64,000 nucleotides of DNA, taken from the NCBI RefSeq assembly GCF_965199065.1, contig NZ_CBDAQN010000003.1, positions 1 through 64,000 on the forward strand, given 5' to 3'. Of the stretch, positions 42,631 to 52,512 are shown piece after piece. Below the pieces are notes generated by a model, which saw nothing but the letters and a program-made list of their open reading frames with translations, made no database searches and was not told the origin of the DNA. Both the position numbers and the translations under genes were made by a program. Every line of letters starts with the position of its first letter. Position 1 is the first letter of the stretch. The stretch is from Acidisoma sp965199065 (GTDB taxonomy: Bacteria; Pseudomonadota; Alphaproteobacteria; Acetobacterales; Acetobacteraceae).

Positions 42631-43383
42631 ATGGTATGTAGCACCCACATGGAAGTCAAGCTCTTCACCTTGCCTAAACAGGTTGCTCGCGCACTCGCCG
42701 GCCGGATTGCGTGCGGCGAGTTTGCCGACGGCCTGGTACCCTCTGAGGGGCAGATAACGGTTGAGTTTGGTGTGTCGCGCGCCGTGGCACGGGAAGCCCT
42801 GAAAATCCTCAGCTCCCTCGACATGGTCGACATCGCGCAGGGCCGGCGCGTCACGCTCCGGAAGGCGGCCGAGTGGGACTACATGAACCCACTGCTTATC
42901 GACTGGTTGCCGTCGCATCAGGTGCGCCAATTACTGGCCGAACTGCATCACGCCAGGCTCATTCTGGAGCCGGCGATCGCCGCACAAGCTGCGAAATCCC
43001 TCACGGCCGAGAACCTGAACAGCCTATGCAACACGGTCGAAGCAATGGCGGCCAGTGAGCATGATCAGGATCGCTATCTGGAACTCGACCTTGAGTTTCA
43101 CATGGAGATCTGCAGGGCGACACGGAATCGCATCCTTGATCGCTTCATGTACTCATCTCGTTGGTGGCAGTCTGCAAGCCGACGCATAAGCAACCAAGCG
43201 CCCCAAGCGCTGCCAAGCGCCACCGTCCAACATCGGGTGATCTACTCGGCGCTGGCGGCGCGCGATCCGGAACGTGCCGAGGGAGCCATGCGGGAGCACC
43301 TCAAGGCAAACACGCTTCTGTCGAAGGTTGGCGAAGCCGACGCACTCTATGAACCCACGGCGCCTGAACAGGGCACAGCTTAA
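42631..43383 (+). CDS. GntR-family (FadR subfamily) transcriptional regulator
   Basis: A regulator of about 250 residues. The winged-helix domain contains VPSEGQITVEFGVSRAVAREALKIL (cited in two parts: VPSEGQITVEFGVSRA and VAREALKIL). The C-terminal FCD ligand domain has the helix set ELDLEFHMEICRATRN, with the usual Asp and His metal ligands. The ATG at 42631 is used; 42649 is an alternative. Together with the operator at 43552 it probably controls the sugar-acid genes on both sides in response to a substrate or intermediate. Confidence 0.88.
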   Translation: MVCSTHMEVKLFTLPKQVARALAGRIACGEFADGLVPSEGQITVEFGVSRAVAREALKILSSLDMVDIAQGRRVTLRKAAEWDYMNPLLIDWLPSHQVRQLLAELHHARLILEPAIAAQAAKSLTAENLNSLCNTVEAMAASEHDQDRYLELDLEFHMEICRATRNRILDRFMYSSRWWQSASRRISNQAPQALPSATVQHRVIYSALAARDPERAEGAMREHLKANTLLSKVGEADALYEPTAPEQGTA

Positions 43384-43525
43384 TTCAAGAGTGGCCTGGG
43401 CTGCCGACTTCCGAAACAGAAACCGGTCATGAGCCGACGCGACGCTGTTGCACGGGCAACCCTCCCTGCAACCGGCGCGTAGTTCTAGCCCCGCGAGCCG
43501 CACTGCAGATCGTGGCGAATACCCC

Positions 43526-43566
43526 TTAACTTCCCGCTCATCATCTTATATACTTATCGGACAAGT
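43526..43566 (+). promoter_or_regulatory. Promoter and GntR-type operator of the enolase-superfamily gene
   Basis: TTAACT (43526-43531), a 17-base spacer and TATACT (43549-43554) form a promoter. ACTTATC-G-GACAAGT (43552-43566) is a 7-1-7 palindrome with one mismatch, overlapping the -10 and probable start point. The odd-length, centre-base form is usual for FadR-subfamily regulators. Confidence 0.6.
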
Positions 43567-43633
43567 TGTCGCATGAGTGGGTGGCGATGGGAAGCGCGGG
43601 AACTGCGCGGACGCAACAGGGTAGGAGACAAAA

Positions 43634-44791
43634 ATGAAGATCGTGGACATCAAAACGGCTGTGGTCGCCTATCACGGCAAGGCGACGCTGGTGCGTATCG
43701 ACACGGATGTGGGTCTGTCGGGATTTGGCGAGGCTAACCCTGACGCGGGTGCCGCTGCCATCGTCGGCCTCATCTCCGAGCTCAAGCACGGGCTCATAGG
43801 AGAGGATCCACGTAATGTTGAACATTGCTGGGAGAAGCTTCGCCGTAGCCATGTCTTTGCCGGACCGCAAGGCGGCATCTTCCTCATTGCCTTGAGTGGT
43901 ATCGAGATAGCGTTGTGGGACCTGGCGGCGAAGGCCGCCGGTCAGCCGCTTTACCGCATGCTGGGCGGCAAGTTCCGTGACCAGGTCAGGCTTTATGCAG
44001 ATTGCGGGGATGGCGATGATCCCTCGGGCTCAACGGAAGGTTGTGTCGCTCGCGCCCGTCGTGTCGTCGCCGATGGGTTCACTGCCATCAAATTCGACAT
44101 CGACGACCTGAGCCACCCGGAGAAATTCGACACCGCCAACCACACGATCAACGGAGCCGAGCTTCGATCCATGGTCGAGCGCGTGGCCGCTGTCCGGGAC
44201 GCGGTCGGTCCAGGCATTGATCTCTGCATTGATCTCCACGCCCGTTATGATGTGCCGAGTGCCTGTCGGATTGCCTGGGCCATGGAGCCGTTCGACCTTC
44301 TCTGGCTGGAAGAGCCGATCCCGGCCGAGAATGTGGACGCTCTCCGACAAGTGCGCGCGCGCAGTCGCACACCGATTTGCGTTGGAGAAAATCTCTACCT
44401 CCGCTGGGGCTTTAGGGAATTGCTCCAGCAACAGGCCGTCGACGTTATCATGCCGGATGTCCCGAAATGCGGCGGCCTCGCCGAAAGCAAAAAGATCGCC
44501 AACCTCGCTGAAATCTACTACATTCCCTTCGCGCCTCATTTGGTGTCGACACCCCTGGGAACTATGGCGACGAGCCATGTTTGTGCTGCTGTCCCTAACT
44601 TCCTTGTTCTGGAGTGGCACGCGCTGGAAGAACGTGAGGCTTGGGACAGCTATGTTCGCGCGCCGAACGGTGCCCGCTCAATTGTGAAAGACGGGCATAT
44701 CGCGTTGTCTGACGCTCCAGGCATCGGCGTTGAGTTGAACATGGAGGGCGTGCGGCGCCACGCCGTGCCAGGATATGGCATCTTCGACTAA
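43634..44791 (+). CDS. Mandelate racemase/muconate lactonizing enzyme family protein (sugar-acid dehydratase type)
   Basis: A 385-residue enolase-superfamily enzyme. Mg2+ ligands are Asp200 in CIDLHARYD, Glu226 in WLEEPIP and Glu252 in CVGENLY. Base candidates are Lys153 in KFDID and His302 in FAPHLVSTPLG. This arrangement is typical of acid-sugar dehydratases such as galactonate dehydratase; the exact substrate is unknown. It sits under its own palindromic operator and next to a FadR-type regulator, an RraA-like protein and an ACS carrier, which together look like a complete uptake and breakdown route for one sugar acid. Confidence 0.9.
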   Translation: MKIVDIKTAVVAYHGKATLVRIDTDVGLSGFGEANPDAGAAAIVGLISELKHGLIGEDPRNVEHCWEKLRRSHVFAGPQGGIFLIALSGIEIALWDLAAKAAGQPLYRMLGGKFRDQVRLYADCGDGDDPSGSTEGCVARARRVVADGFTAIKFDIDDLSHPEKFDTANHTINGAELRSMVERVAAVRDAVGPGIDLCIDLHARYDVPSACRIAWAMEPFDLLWLEEPIPAENVDALRQVRARSRTPICVGENLYLRWGFRELLQQQAVDVIMPDVPKCGGLAESKKIANLAEIYYIPFAPHLVSTPLGTMATSHVCAAVPNFLVLEWHALEEREAWDSYVRAPNGARSIVKDGHIALSDAPGIGVELNMEGVRRHAVPGYGIFD

Positions 44792-44795
44792 CGGA

Positions 44796-45017
44796 CTACG
44801 CCTGTCGCGGCAAGCTGACCGGTACCCGGCAGCCTGCCGCGGACGCTTTCACAAACGGTGTCGCACCTTCGGGGCGATCGGATGTAAAGCTGGGGTCGAA
44901 CTGCCGGATCGGGTGCCGAGCACAGGCCTCCTCATCCAGTTCAAGGCCAAGTCCCGGAGCATCCGGGACTTTGATCTCGCTGTTGGTGAACACGAGAGAC
45001 TCCCGGACGATCGTCGA
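44796..45017 (-). pseudogene. C-terminal relic of a second enolase-superfamily enzyme
   Basis: On minus, the frame reads TIVRESLVFTNSEIKVPDAP and then GLGLELDEEACARHP before a stop at 44796. This is the conserved end of mandelate-racemase-family proteins (compare the end of the intact gene next to it, which reads SDAPGIGVELNMEGVRRHAVP). Nothing of the catalytic barrel remains upstream. The rest of 44792-45179 holds no gene. The fragment is a leftover of a second, oppositely oriented dehydratase. Confidence 0.7.
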
Positions 45018-45179
45018 TGCGCTCGTCTTGCACCGGCGCTACGCTGCTGAAAGAAGGCCTGATAGCTTCCCGGGCACAAATTGCATTTTGAGAATGGCGA
45101 GTATCCGGAAATGCGTATAATGCTACAAACGCCGTGATTGCTTCGGCGTAAGTCTCGCACGCCCTGAATGGAAGTGCAC

Positions 45180-45659
45180 ATGATGACACTGATTGGCAAC
45201 GTGAGAAGCCGGCGGCAGGCGGGGCGCCAAATCGTCTTTCGTGCAGGGGCTACGTTTATGTTGCTTTGTGCACCTTTCGCCGCCGCCGCTGCCGCATCGG
45301 ATACGACTTCCAGCAGCGCACTTCCCACACTCTTCACGAGTAGCGAAGCGGATCAAGGGCGCATCGTGTTTGAACAGCACTGTGCCGCCTGCCACGGGGA
45401 AGATCTGCGCGGCAAGATCGGCCCGGCCTTGGTCGGGCCAAGTTTAGGATCAGCCCGCGACCACACGACTATTTCGATTATGTTCAACGTGATCGCCTTC
45501 GAGATGCCGGCGGGCGCCCCGGCCAGCCTGACGAAGGAGAACTATGCCGTCGTCATGGCTTACATCTTGCAGCGCAACGGCTACCCTGCGGATGCGCATC
45601 CACTCAGCTACACCTCTGCCGAAACTTTGAACACGCCACTGATCTCGCAAGTGCGCTAG
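45180..45659 (+). CDS. Mono-haem cytochrome c, exported
   Basis: A 159-residue periplasmic cytochrome. A signal segment (AGATFMLLCAPFAAAAAA) precedes one haem site CAACH in FEQHCAACHGEDLRGKIGP, and a probable Met ligand is in FEMPAGAPASL. The start at 45180 has GGAAG five bases upstream; ATG 45168 is an alternative. It resembles small c-type partners of dehydrogenases. It stands alone, next to the decayed enolase fragment, so its electron donor is unknown. Confidence 0.85.
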   Translation: MMTLIGNVRSRRQAGRQIVFRAGATFMLLCAPFAAAAAASDTTSSSALPTLFTSSEADQGRIVFEQHCAACHGEDLRGKIGPALVGPSLGSARDHTTISIMFNVIAFEMPAGAPASLTKENYAVVMAYILQRNGYPADAHPLSYTSAETLNTPLISQVR

Positions 45660-45745
45660 AGGGACTACCGACTGGTTGGCGCCATTGAGCCGAGCGCAGA
45701 TAACTGAGGAAGCGATGGTCGCCTCCGGCGAAATCGCAAGTTTCC

Positions 45746-46408
45746 ATGGTCCACAGCAAGGCTTTGCAGGTTGTGTCAAAGAAGGCGTTGCCCCTCCTGG
45801 CTAACTCCCCGGCATCGGCTCTCTTCAAGCAGGCGGCGCAGTATCTGACGACGGGAAACCCGGCGGCCTCGGCCCTGCTTCCGACATTGGAGCGATACGC
45901 GGATTATGCGCCAGGCTGGCTCTTGATCGGGGATGCCTTGTGCCGGTCTGGACGGCGCGATGCCGCCGCTGTGGCGCTTGGTCGTGCGCTACAAGGACGG
46001 CCCATTTCCGCCGCGCTCGCTCACCGCATCGGCCAGTTCTTTGTCGAACTGCAGGACAGTGCGATGGCGGTCATGGCATTTCGGAAAGCGCTCTCGCTTG
46101 ACCCGGATTTCGCCGCCGGCTGGTATAGTCTTGGTCTCACGCTGGAGGACTTACGAGATTACGCGGAGGCCGCCGAAGCGTATCACAACGCCCTGCGTCT
46201 CAGCCCCGCTTTTCATGAGGCCGCCTTCAATCGGGGCATTGTTCTGCAAGAGGCCGGACGAATTGACGCGGCCATGGATGCCTATGCCGAAGCGCTGCGA
46301 TTGAAACCGGATAGCTTCGGGCGGATCGCCCAAGCTCTCGTCTCCGGCCGCACCGGAACGCTATGGCTCCGGCCCTCCGACCTCCGCCTCGCCCTCACCC
46401 GCCGCTGA
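45746..46408 (+). CDS. Tetratricopeptide repeat protein
   Basis: A 220-residue protein with at least four TPR units. The clearest are at about 105-138 (ALSLDPDFAAGWYSLGLTLE) and 139-172 (ALRLSPAFHEAAFNRGIVLQ), with a third ending ALRLKPDSFG. There is no signal peptide. It overlaps the last 48 bases of the gene on the other strand. TPR proteins are protein-binding scaffolds. The nearby 2OG-oxygenase and unknown protein may be functionally linked, but that is inference. Confidence 0.8.
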   Translation: MVHSKALQVVSKKALPLLANSPASALFKQAAQYLTTGNPAASALLPTLERYADYAPGWLLIGDALCRSGRRDAAAVALGRALQGRPISAALAHRIGQFFVELQDSAMAVMAFRKALSLDPDFAAGWYSLGLTLEDLRDYAEAAEAYHNALRLSPAFHEAAFNRGIVLQEAGRIDAAMDAYAEALRLKPDSFGRIAQALVSGRTGTLWLRPSDLRLALTRR

Positions 46409-47104
46409 GCGCGACGCTCGGAACGCGCGGCGGTAGACGCCGGGGCCGCTCAGCAGGCGGTTCGCTGTCTCGTCGTAGCGGCGCGCTTCGGCAGCATCGA
46501 AGGTGGCATACTCAAAGCTTGGCGCTTGGCGCGGGATGGGAATGCATTGGGCAATGGGCATGCCGCGCGGCAGCGTGCCAGAGAAGCCGGCATCGAGCCA
46601 GACGGCGGGAAACAGAATGCCGACATCGTGGAAGCGGTCGGCATCAACGAGGCCGCTGAGCAGCCGAAACGGCAGATCGTCGCGATTGACCGGATGCGTC
46701 ACGAACAAGGACCAGCCAGGCTCCAGCTCGATCGTCCAGAAACTGTTGAATTTGACGATGACCTGATCCGGCCGGGCAAAGGGCGTCCCTTCGACCTGCG
46801 CGGGGGCGTGGAAGCTGATCGGCGCGCGCGGATGATGCCCGGCGGCCAGCGCAGGAATATCCCAATTCCAGCTTAGCCGGCCGGCATCCACCGTTACGTC
46901 GCACGGAAGCGGAATGATGAAACCCTGCCCCATGGCATCGACGAAGGGTGGGCACTGCTTGACGGTCCGCACATCCTCGCCATGCACATCGGAGAAGGCG
47001 TGCCGGGGCATGGACCGCAACCAGTCGGGCAAGGCCTGCCGTGCAGGGACCGGCTTTGGGATGAACTCGGAAAGAGCCGGATCGCAGCGGAAAATAATTC
47101 GCAT
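46361..47104 (-). CDS. Conserved protein of unknown function (DUF6065-like) at the end of the glycerol operon
   Basis: A 247-residue soluble protein beginning MRIIFRCDPALSEFIPKPVP, with conserved-looking blocks RQALPDWLRSMP, VKQCPPFVDAMGQGFIIPLP and KFNSFWTIELEPGWSLFVTHP (cited in part). I believe it belongs to a family now called DUF6065; its function is unknown. It starts 18 bases after glpK on the same strand, so it is the last gene of the operon. A roughly 30-residue low-complexity tail overlaps the TPR gene. Confidence 0.7.
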   Translation of the reverse strand: MRIIFRCDPALSEFIPKPVPARQALPDWLRSMPRHAFSDVHGEDVRTVKQCPPFVDAMGQGFIIPLPCDVTVDAGRLSWNWDIPALAAGHHPRAPISFHAPAQVEGTPFARPDQVIVKFNSFWTIELEPGWSLFVTHPVNRDDLPFRLLSGLVDADRFHDVGILFPAVWLDAGFSGTLPRGMPIAQCIPIPRQAPSFEYATFDAAEARRYDETANRLLSGPGVYRRAFRASRSAAGEGEAEVGGPEP

Positions 47105-47122
47105 CGCGCCCTTGTAGCCGGC

Positions 47123-48622
47123 TCAACCTTCATCCGGCATCGTCGCCAGCCGCACCGCTCTCTGCCAGCCGCGATATTTCTGGTTCCGCGTCTGCTCGTT
47201 CATCGCCGGCTCGAAGCGGCGGTCCATCGACCAGCTGCGCGCAAAATCCTCGGGCTCCGGATAAAGCCCGGCATCGAGGCCCGCAAGATAGCCGGCGCCC
47301 ATTGCCGTTGTCTCTCGGAAGGCGGGGCGCTCGACCGTGACCTCCAGCATGTCCGCGAGGAATTGCATGGTCCAGTCATTTGCGGACATGCCGCCATCGA
47401 CACGGAAGACCAGATCCGCGATCGGCTCCCCGTGGTCGGCCAGCATCGCTTCCAGAAGGTCCCGCGTCTGATAGCCGACACTTTCCAGCACCGCGCGCGC
47501 GAATTCCTTCTTTGTCGTGCCGCGGGTGATACCGGCGACGAGGGCGCGGGCGTGGCTATTCCAGTAGGGTGCGCCGAGGCCCGTGAAGGCCGGCACCAGA
47601 TAAACCGGCTGGGCCGGGTCCGAGGCTTCGGCCAGCCGCCCGGTCTCTGCCGAGTTCTCGACGAGGCCAAGCCCGTCCCGCAGCCATTGCACACTGGCGC
47701 CAGCGGAGAAGATCGAGCCCTCCAACGCATAACGCCGCTCTCCACGCCGCTGCCAGGCGATGGTCGTCAACAACCGGTGCCGCGAGCGTTTGGGCTCCGC
47801 CCCTATATTGAGCAGCACAAAGCCGCCTGTGCCGTAGGTGGCTTTGACCGTGCCAGGCGCGAAACAGGCCTGTCCGATGAGCGCCGCCTGCTGGTCCCCT
47901 GCGACGCCGCGAATGGCAATGCCGCCGCCCAGCAGATCGGGGCGGGTCGACCCAAAATCCCCCGCGCAGTCACGGATTTCAGGCAGTAGCGACGCAGGGA
48001 CACGAAAGAGCTGCAGCAACTCGTCATCCCAGGTTGCCGTTCGGATATCGCAGAGGAGCGTGCGGGAGGCATTTGTGGCGTCGATGGCGTGGACAGCGCC
48101 CTCTGTCAGGCGCCAAATCAGGAAGCTGTCGACCGTCCCGAAGGCCAGTGCCCCGGCCTCGGCGCGGGCTCGGGCACCCGGCACATGGTCCAGCATCCAG
48201 CCGATCTTGGTGGCGGAGAAATAGGGGTCGAGGCGGAGCCCGGTGCGTTCAGCCACCATCTCCGCGTGGCCAGCTGCCTCCAGCGCCTCGCAGACATCAG
48301 CGGTGCGGCGATCCTGCCAGACGATCGCGTTGCAGATGGGCCGACCGGTCGCACGCTCCCAGATCAGGGTGGTCTCGCGCTGATTGGCGATGCCAAGGCC
48401 GGCGATATCCGCGGCCTCCAGTCCAGCCTGGGCCAGCGCCCCGCGCGCTGTGCCGAGCGCCGTCGCCCAGAGGGTTTCAGGATTGTGCTCGACCCAGCCC
48501 GGCTGGGGAAAGATTTGAGGAAACTCCTCCTGGGCGCTGGCGATGGGCTTGAGCGCCTCATCGAAGACGATGGAGCGGGTGGAGGTCGTGCCTTGGTCGA
48601 TGACGAGTATATGCGAAGCCAT
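47123..48622 (-). CDS. glpK: Glycerol kinase
   Basis: A 499-residue FGGY kinase that phosphorylates glycerol to glycerol 3-phosphate. The N-terminal phosphate loop DQGTTSTRSIVFDE is at residues 8-21, with the substrate block NQRETTLIWERATG near residue 82. GTGGFVLLNIG and FRVDGGMSANDWTMQFLAD are the second-domain motifs. Complete. It follows the substrate-binding protein gene and supplies the substrate of GlpD encoded in the same operon. Confidence 0.97.
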   Translation of the reverse strand: MASHILVIDQGTTSTRSIVFDEALKPIASAQEEFPQIFPQPGWVEHNPETLWATALGTARGALAQAGLEAADIAGLGIANQRETTLIWERATGRPICNAIVWQDRRTADVCEALEAAGHAEMVAERTGLRLDPYFSATKIGWMLDHVPGARARAEAGALAFGTVDSFLIWRLTEGAVHAIDATNASRTLLCDIRTATWDDELLQLFRVPASLLPEIRDCAGDFGSTRPDLLGGGIAIRGVAGDQQAALIGQACFAPGTVKATYGTGGFVLLNIGAEPKRSRHRLLTTIAWQRRGERRYALEGSIFSAGASVQWLRDGLGLVENSAETGRLAEASDPAQPVYLVPAFTGLGAPYWNSHARALVAGITRGTTKKEFARAVLESVGYQTRDLLEAMLADHGEPIADLVFRVDGGMSANDWTMQFLADMLEVTVERPAFRETTAMGAGYLAGLDAGLYPEPEDFARSWSMDRRFEPAMNEQTRNQKYRGWQRAVRLATMPDEG

Positions 48623-48686
48623 GAGTGATGCCGTTCAGGTTGTCATGACGGGGGCCCGTCGCCGAGCCCCCGTCATCAGGCGTCGG

Positions 48687-50453
48687 TCAGGTCTTGTTGG
48701 TGGTGGGCGCCGACCAGCTCTTGATCAGCTCGTCATAATCCACTGTCTCGCCCTGCGGCTTCTCATTCGCAAGCTTGCGCTGCGGTGCCAGATTGCCGTC
48801 CTTTTCGGCCCGCTGGTACCAGTATTCGGCGCTTTGCGGCTTGTTCATCAGCGGCCCGCGATCACCCTGCACGCCGGAACGCTGGATGCGCGTCATGATC
48901 GCATCCTGGTCGCGCGCCAGACCGTCCATCGCCTGTTGCGGGGTCACGGAGCCCGCGATTGCGTTGGAGACGTTCTGCCACCAGACCTGTGCCATCTTGC
49001 CGTAGTCTGGCACGTTGACGCCGGTCGGCGTCCACTGCTTCACGGCCGGCCCACGATAGAACTCGACGAGACCGCCCATCTTCGGCGCCGCATCCGTCAT
49101 CGCCTGGCTCTGGATGTCGCTCTCGCGGATGAGATGCTGAGTGAGCAAAGACTTCTTCAGTGTCACAGTCTTGGAGACGCTGAACTGGGCATAGAGCCAG
49201 CCGGCCTTGATCTTCTCCATCGGCGCATACTTCAGCATCGTCCAGCAGCCGCAATCCTGGTAGCCGAGCTTCATACCCTGCTTCCAGTATGGGCCATGGG
49301 GTGATGGCGCCATGCGCCACTTCGGCGTGCCGTCCGCATTCATCATTGGCGAGCCGGGCTGGTTCATGGTGGCGGAGAAGGTCGTGTACCAGAAGATCTG
49401 CTGGGCAATGTGGCCTTGGCCAGGAACCGGACCGGCTTCGAGGAAGTCCATGCCGGCAGCTTCAGGCGGGGCATATTTCTTCAGCCACTCGACGTACTTC
49501 GTCAGCGCGTAGACGGCAGCCGGGCCGTTCGCGTCGCCGCCGCGCGTGATGGAGGAACCGCGTGGACGGCCGTCCTCGTTGCGAACACCCCACTCATCGA
49601 CCGGCAGGCCATTCGGCAGGCCACGATCACCGGCACCAGCCATCGAAAGCCATGCATCCGTAAAGCGCCAACCGAGGCTCGGGTCCTTCTTGCCGTAATC
49701 CATGTGGCCATAGACGCGCACGCCGTCGAGCGTCTTTACGTCATTGGTGAAGAAGTCGGCGATGTCCTCGTAGGCGGACCAGTTCACGGGAACGCCCAGC
49801 TCATAGCCGAACTTGGCCTTGAACTGCGCCTTGAGCTCGGGACGCTTGAACCAGTCATAACGGAACCAGTAGAGGTTCGCGAACTGCTGATCCGGCAGCT
49901 GGTAGAGCTTGCCGTCGGTGAACTTGCCAAAGGACAGCCCGATGAAATCGTTCAGGTCCAGGTTAGGGTTCGTGACGTCCTTGCCGTTATTCGCCATGAA
50001 GTCGGTCAAGGAACCATCGACGATGTCGTTGTACCGCGGATGGGTCCCGATGAAGTCCGAGTCATTCATCCAGAAATCGTAGATCGGGTGTCCCGACTGC
50101 ATCTCGACCTCGATCTTGTCGACGAGCAGCCCTTCATCCATCAGGTCGTGATTGACCTTGATGCCGGTGATCTCAGCGAAGGCCTTGGTCAGAACCGAGG
50201 ACTCGTATTGATGGATATTCAGGATCTCGGACACCGTATTGAGAGTCATGCCCGCGTATGGCTTGGCGGCATTGATGAACCATTCCATTTCCGCCATTTG
50301 CTGATCCTTGCTCAGCGTCGACGGCTGGAACTCGTTGTCGATCCATTTCTTCGCCGCATCCACCTGCTGCGCGTGAGAGGGAGCGGAGTGAAGGAGGATG
50401 GCGGCGCTTGCTGCTGCCGCCGCGCCACCTTTCATTACATCACGTCTTTTCAT
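48687..50453 (-). CDS. glpV: ABC transporter glycerol-binding protein
   Basis: A 588-residue periplasmic solute-binding protein, large for its class, as usual for GlpV. The twin-arginine-like start MKRRDVMKGGAAAAASAAIL and cleavage near SHA point to export of a folded protein. Conserved blocks include DFWMNDSDFIGTHPRY and GWLYAQFSVSKTV. It binds glycerol for the GlpPQ-GlpST transporter. A strong hairpin lies just upstream of the gene, which may stabilise its mRNA relative to the permease genes. Confidence 0.93.
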   Translation of the reverse strand: MKRRDVMKGGAAAAASAAILLHSAPSHAQQVDAAKKWIDNEFQPSTLSKDQQMAEMEWFINAAKPYAGMTLNTVSEILNIHQYESSVLTKAFAEITGIKVNHDLMDEGLLVDKIEVEMQSGHPIYDFWMNDSDFIGTHPRYNDIVDGSLTDFMANNGKDVTNPNLDLNDFIGLSFGKFTDGKLYQLPDQQFANLYWFRYDWFKRPELKAQFKAKFGYELGVPVNWSAYEDIADFFTNDVKTLDGVRVYGHMDYGKKDPSLGWRFTDAWLSMAGAGDRGLPNGLPVDEWGVRNEDGRPRGSSITRGGDANGPAAVYALTKYVEWLKKYAPPEAAGMDFLEAGPVPGQGHIAQQIFWYTTFSATMNQPGSPMMNADGTPKWRMAPSPHGPYWKQGMKLGYQDCGCWTMLKYAPMEKIKAGWLYAQFSVSKTVTLKKSLLTQHLIRESDIQSQAMTDAAPKMGGLVEFYRGPAVKQWTPTGVNVPDYGKMAQVWWQNVSNAIAGSVTPQQAMDGLARDQDAIMTRIQRSGVQGDRGPLMNKPQSAEYWYQRAEKDGNLAPQRKLANEKPQGETVDYDELIKSWSAPTTNKT

Positions 50454-50481
50454 TATTTTCTTGTCTCCCTAATTCCGGCGC

Positions 50482-50501
50482 CACGCGTGCCATCACGCGT
50501 G
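50482..50501 (-). other. Strong intercistronic hairpin between glpU and glpV
   Basis: CACGCGTG-CCAT-CACGCGTG: each arm is self-complementary, so the two pair as an 8-bp GC-rich stem with a 4-base loop. It lies 24 bases after the glpU stop and 28 before the glpV start. Such structures often raise binding-protein levels by protecting the downstream mRNA. ATCACGCGTGAT at 50492-50503 is also a 12-bp palindrome that a regulator could bind. Confidence 0.5.
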
Positions 50502-50525
50502 ATCGTTTAACCGGACTGCTAATCA

Positions 50526-50804
50526 TCAGGCAAAGCGGAACATCGCAGCTCCGTAGAGAAGCGCGATGCCTGTAGGATACCACAGGTTGTCGCCGCCTGT
50601 TATGCGAATCCAAATAATGAATATGATGCCGCTACCGACCAGAGATACGAACAGGCGGTCGCCACGCGTCGTCGGAAACCCCAGCACGCCACGCTTCGGC
50701 GTTTCCGGCCGATAAACCGCCAGCACCGTCATCAGCACCAGAAGCAGCAGAATGACCGCGAAGAAACCGGCCGTCGCCCATGTCCAGGCCATCCACGCGA
50801 ACAT
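50526..50804 (-). CDS. glpU: Small membrane protein GlpU (DUF2160)
   Basis: A 92-residue protein with three hydrophobic segments, about 1-31, 51-66 and 74-90. MFAWMAWTWATAGFFAVI and ETPKRGVLGFPTTRGDRLF are the DUF2160 hallmarks of glycerol ABC operons. The ATG at 50804 has GGAG eight bases upstream; the frame is open further upstream inside glpQ but that part is not real. Its exact role in the transporter is unknown. Confidence 0.9.
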   Translation of the reverse strand: MFAWMAWTWATAGFFAVILLLLVLMTVLAVYRPETPKRGVLGFPTTRGDRLFVSLVGSGIIFIIWIRITGGDNLWYPTGIALLYGAAMFRFA

Positions 50805-50818
50805 GTCCGTCTCCCTCG

Positions 50819-51621
<803 letters not shown>

Positions 51622-51625
<4 letters not shown>

Positions 51626-52512
51626 AAACCCTTCCTCTGGTCGAGCTGCGTCATGATCGTGAAGAAGACGTAGCAGATCGTGAGCGTGATGAGATAATAA
51701 ACGATCGACATCGCCGCCGCATTGCCGAGATCGACCTGACCGAGTGCAATCTTGACAAGGTCAAGTGAGAGGAAGCTCGTCGCCTCACCCGGGCCGCCAC
51801 CGGTGACGACCGATGGCTCGGTATAGATCATGAAGCTTTCCATGAAGCGGAGCAGAATTGCGATGACGAGCACCTTCTGCAGTTTCGGCAGTTCGATGTT
51901 CCGGAAGACAGACCAGCGGCTGGCGCCGTCGATGCGCGCTGCCTGATAGAACGCGTCGGGTATGGCCTTGAGCCCCGCATAGGAGAGAAGCGCGATCATG
52001 CCCGTCCAGTGCCAGACATCCATGACGACGATGGTTGCCCAGGCGGACGTGGCATCTTCCGTATCGTTGTAGTGTACCCCGAGGCCGTTGAGCGCGGCCC
52101 CGAACAGGCCGATATCCTGGCGCGCGAAGATCTCCCAGATCGTGCCGACGACCGTCCAGGGGATCAGCAGCGGTAGCGCGATGAGCACGAGTGTCGCGCC
52201 CACCTTCCAGCCGTGACGCGGGATGCAAATGGCGACCGCGATGCCGAGCGGCAATTCGATCAACAGCACGACGAGTGAGAAGATGAGGTTTCGCACCAGC
52301 GCGCTGGCAAAGCGTCCGCCCATGTCGGTTGTAGGATCGAGCAGGTTCTGGAACCAGGCGACGCCGTTCCAGAAAAAGCTGTTCTGTCCCATCGTATCCT
52401 GAACGGAGTAATTCACGACGGTCATCATCGGCAGCAGCGACGAGAACAGGACGACGACCAGAACCGGGATCACCAAGAACCAGGCGCGGTTGCTCCAAGG
52501 TTTATCCATCAT
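51622..52512 (-). CDS. glpP: Glycerol ABC transporter permease GlpP
   Basis: A 296-residue, six-helix permease of the MalF type. The EAA loop is AARIDGASRWSVFRNIELP near residue 200. The ATG overlaps the glpT stop (ATGA), and the stop overlaps the glpQ start, so the transporter genes are translated in series. The periplasmic first loop (VQDTMGQNSFFWNGVAWFQN) is as in other GlpP proteins. Confidence 0.95.
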
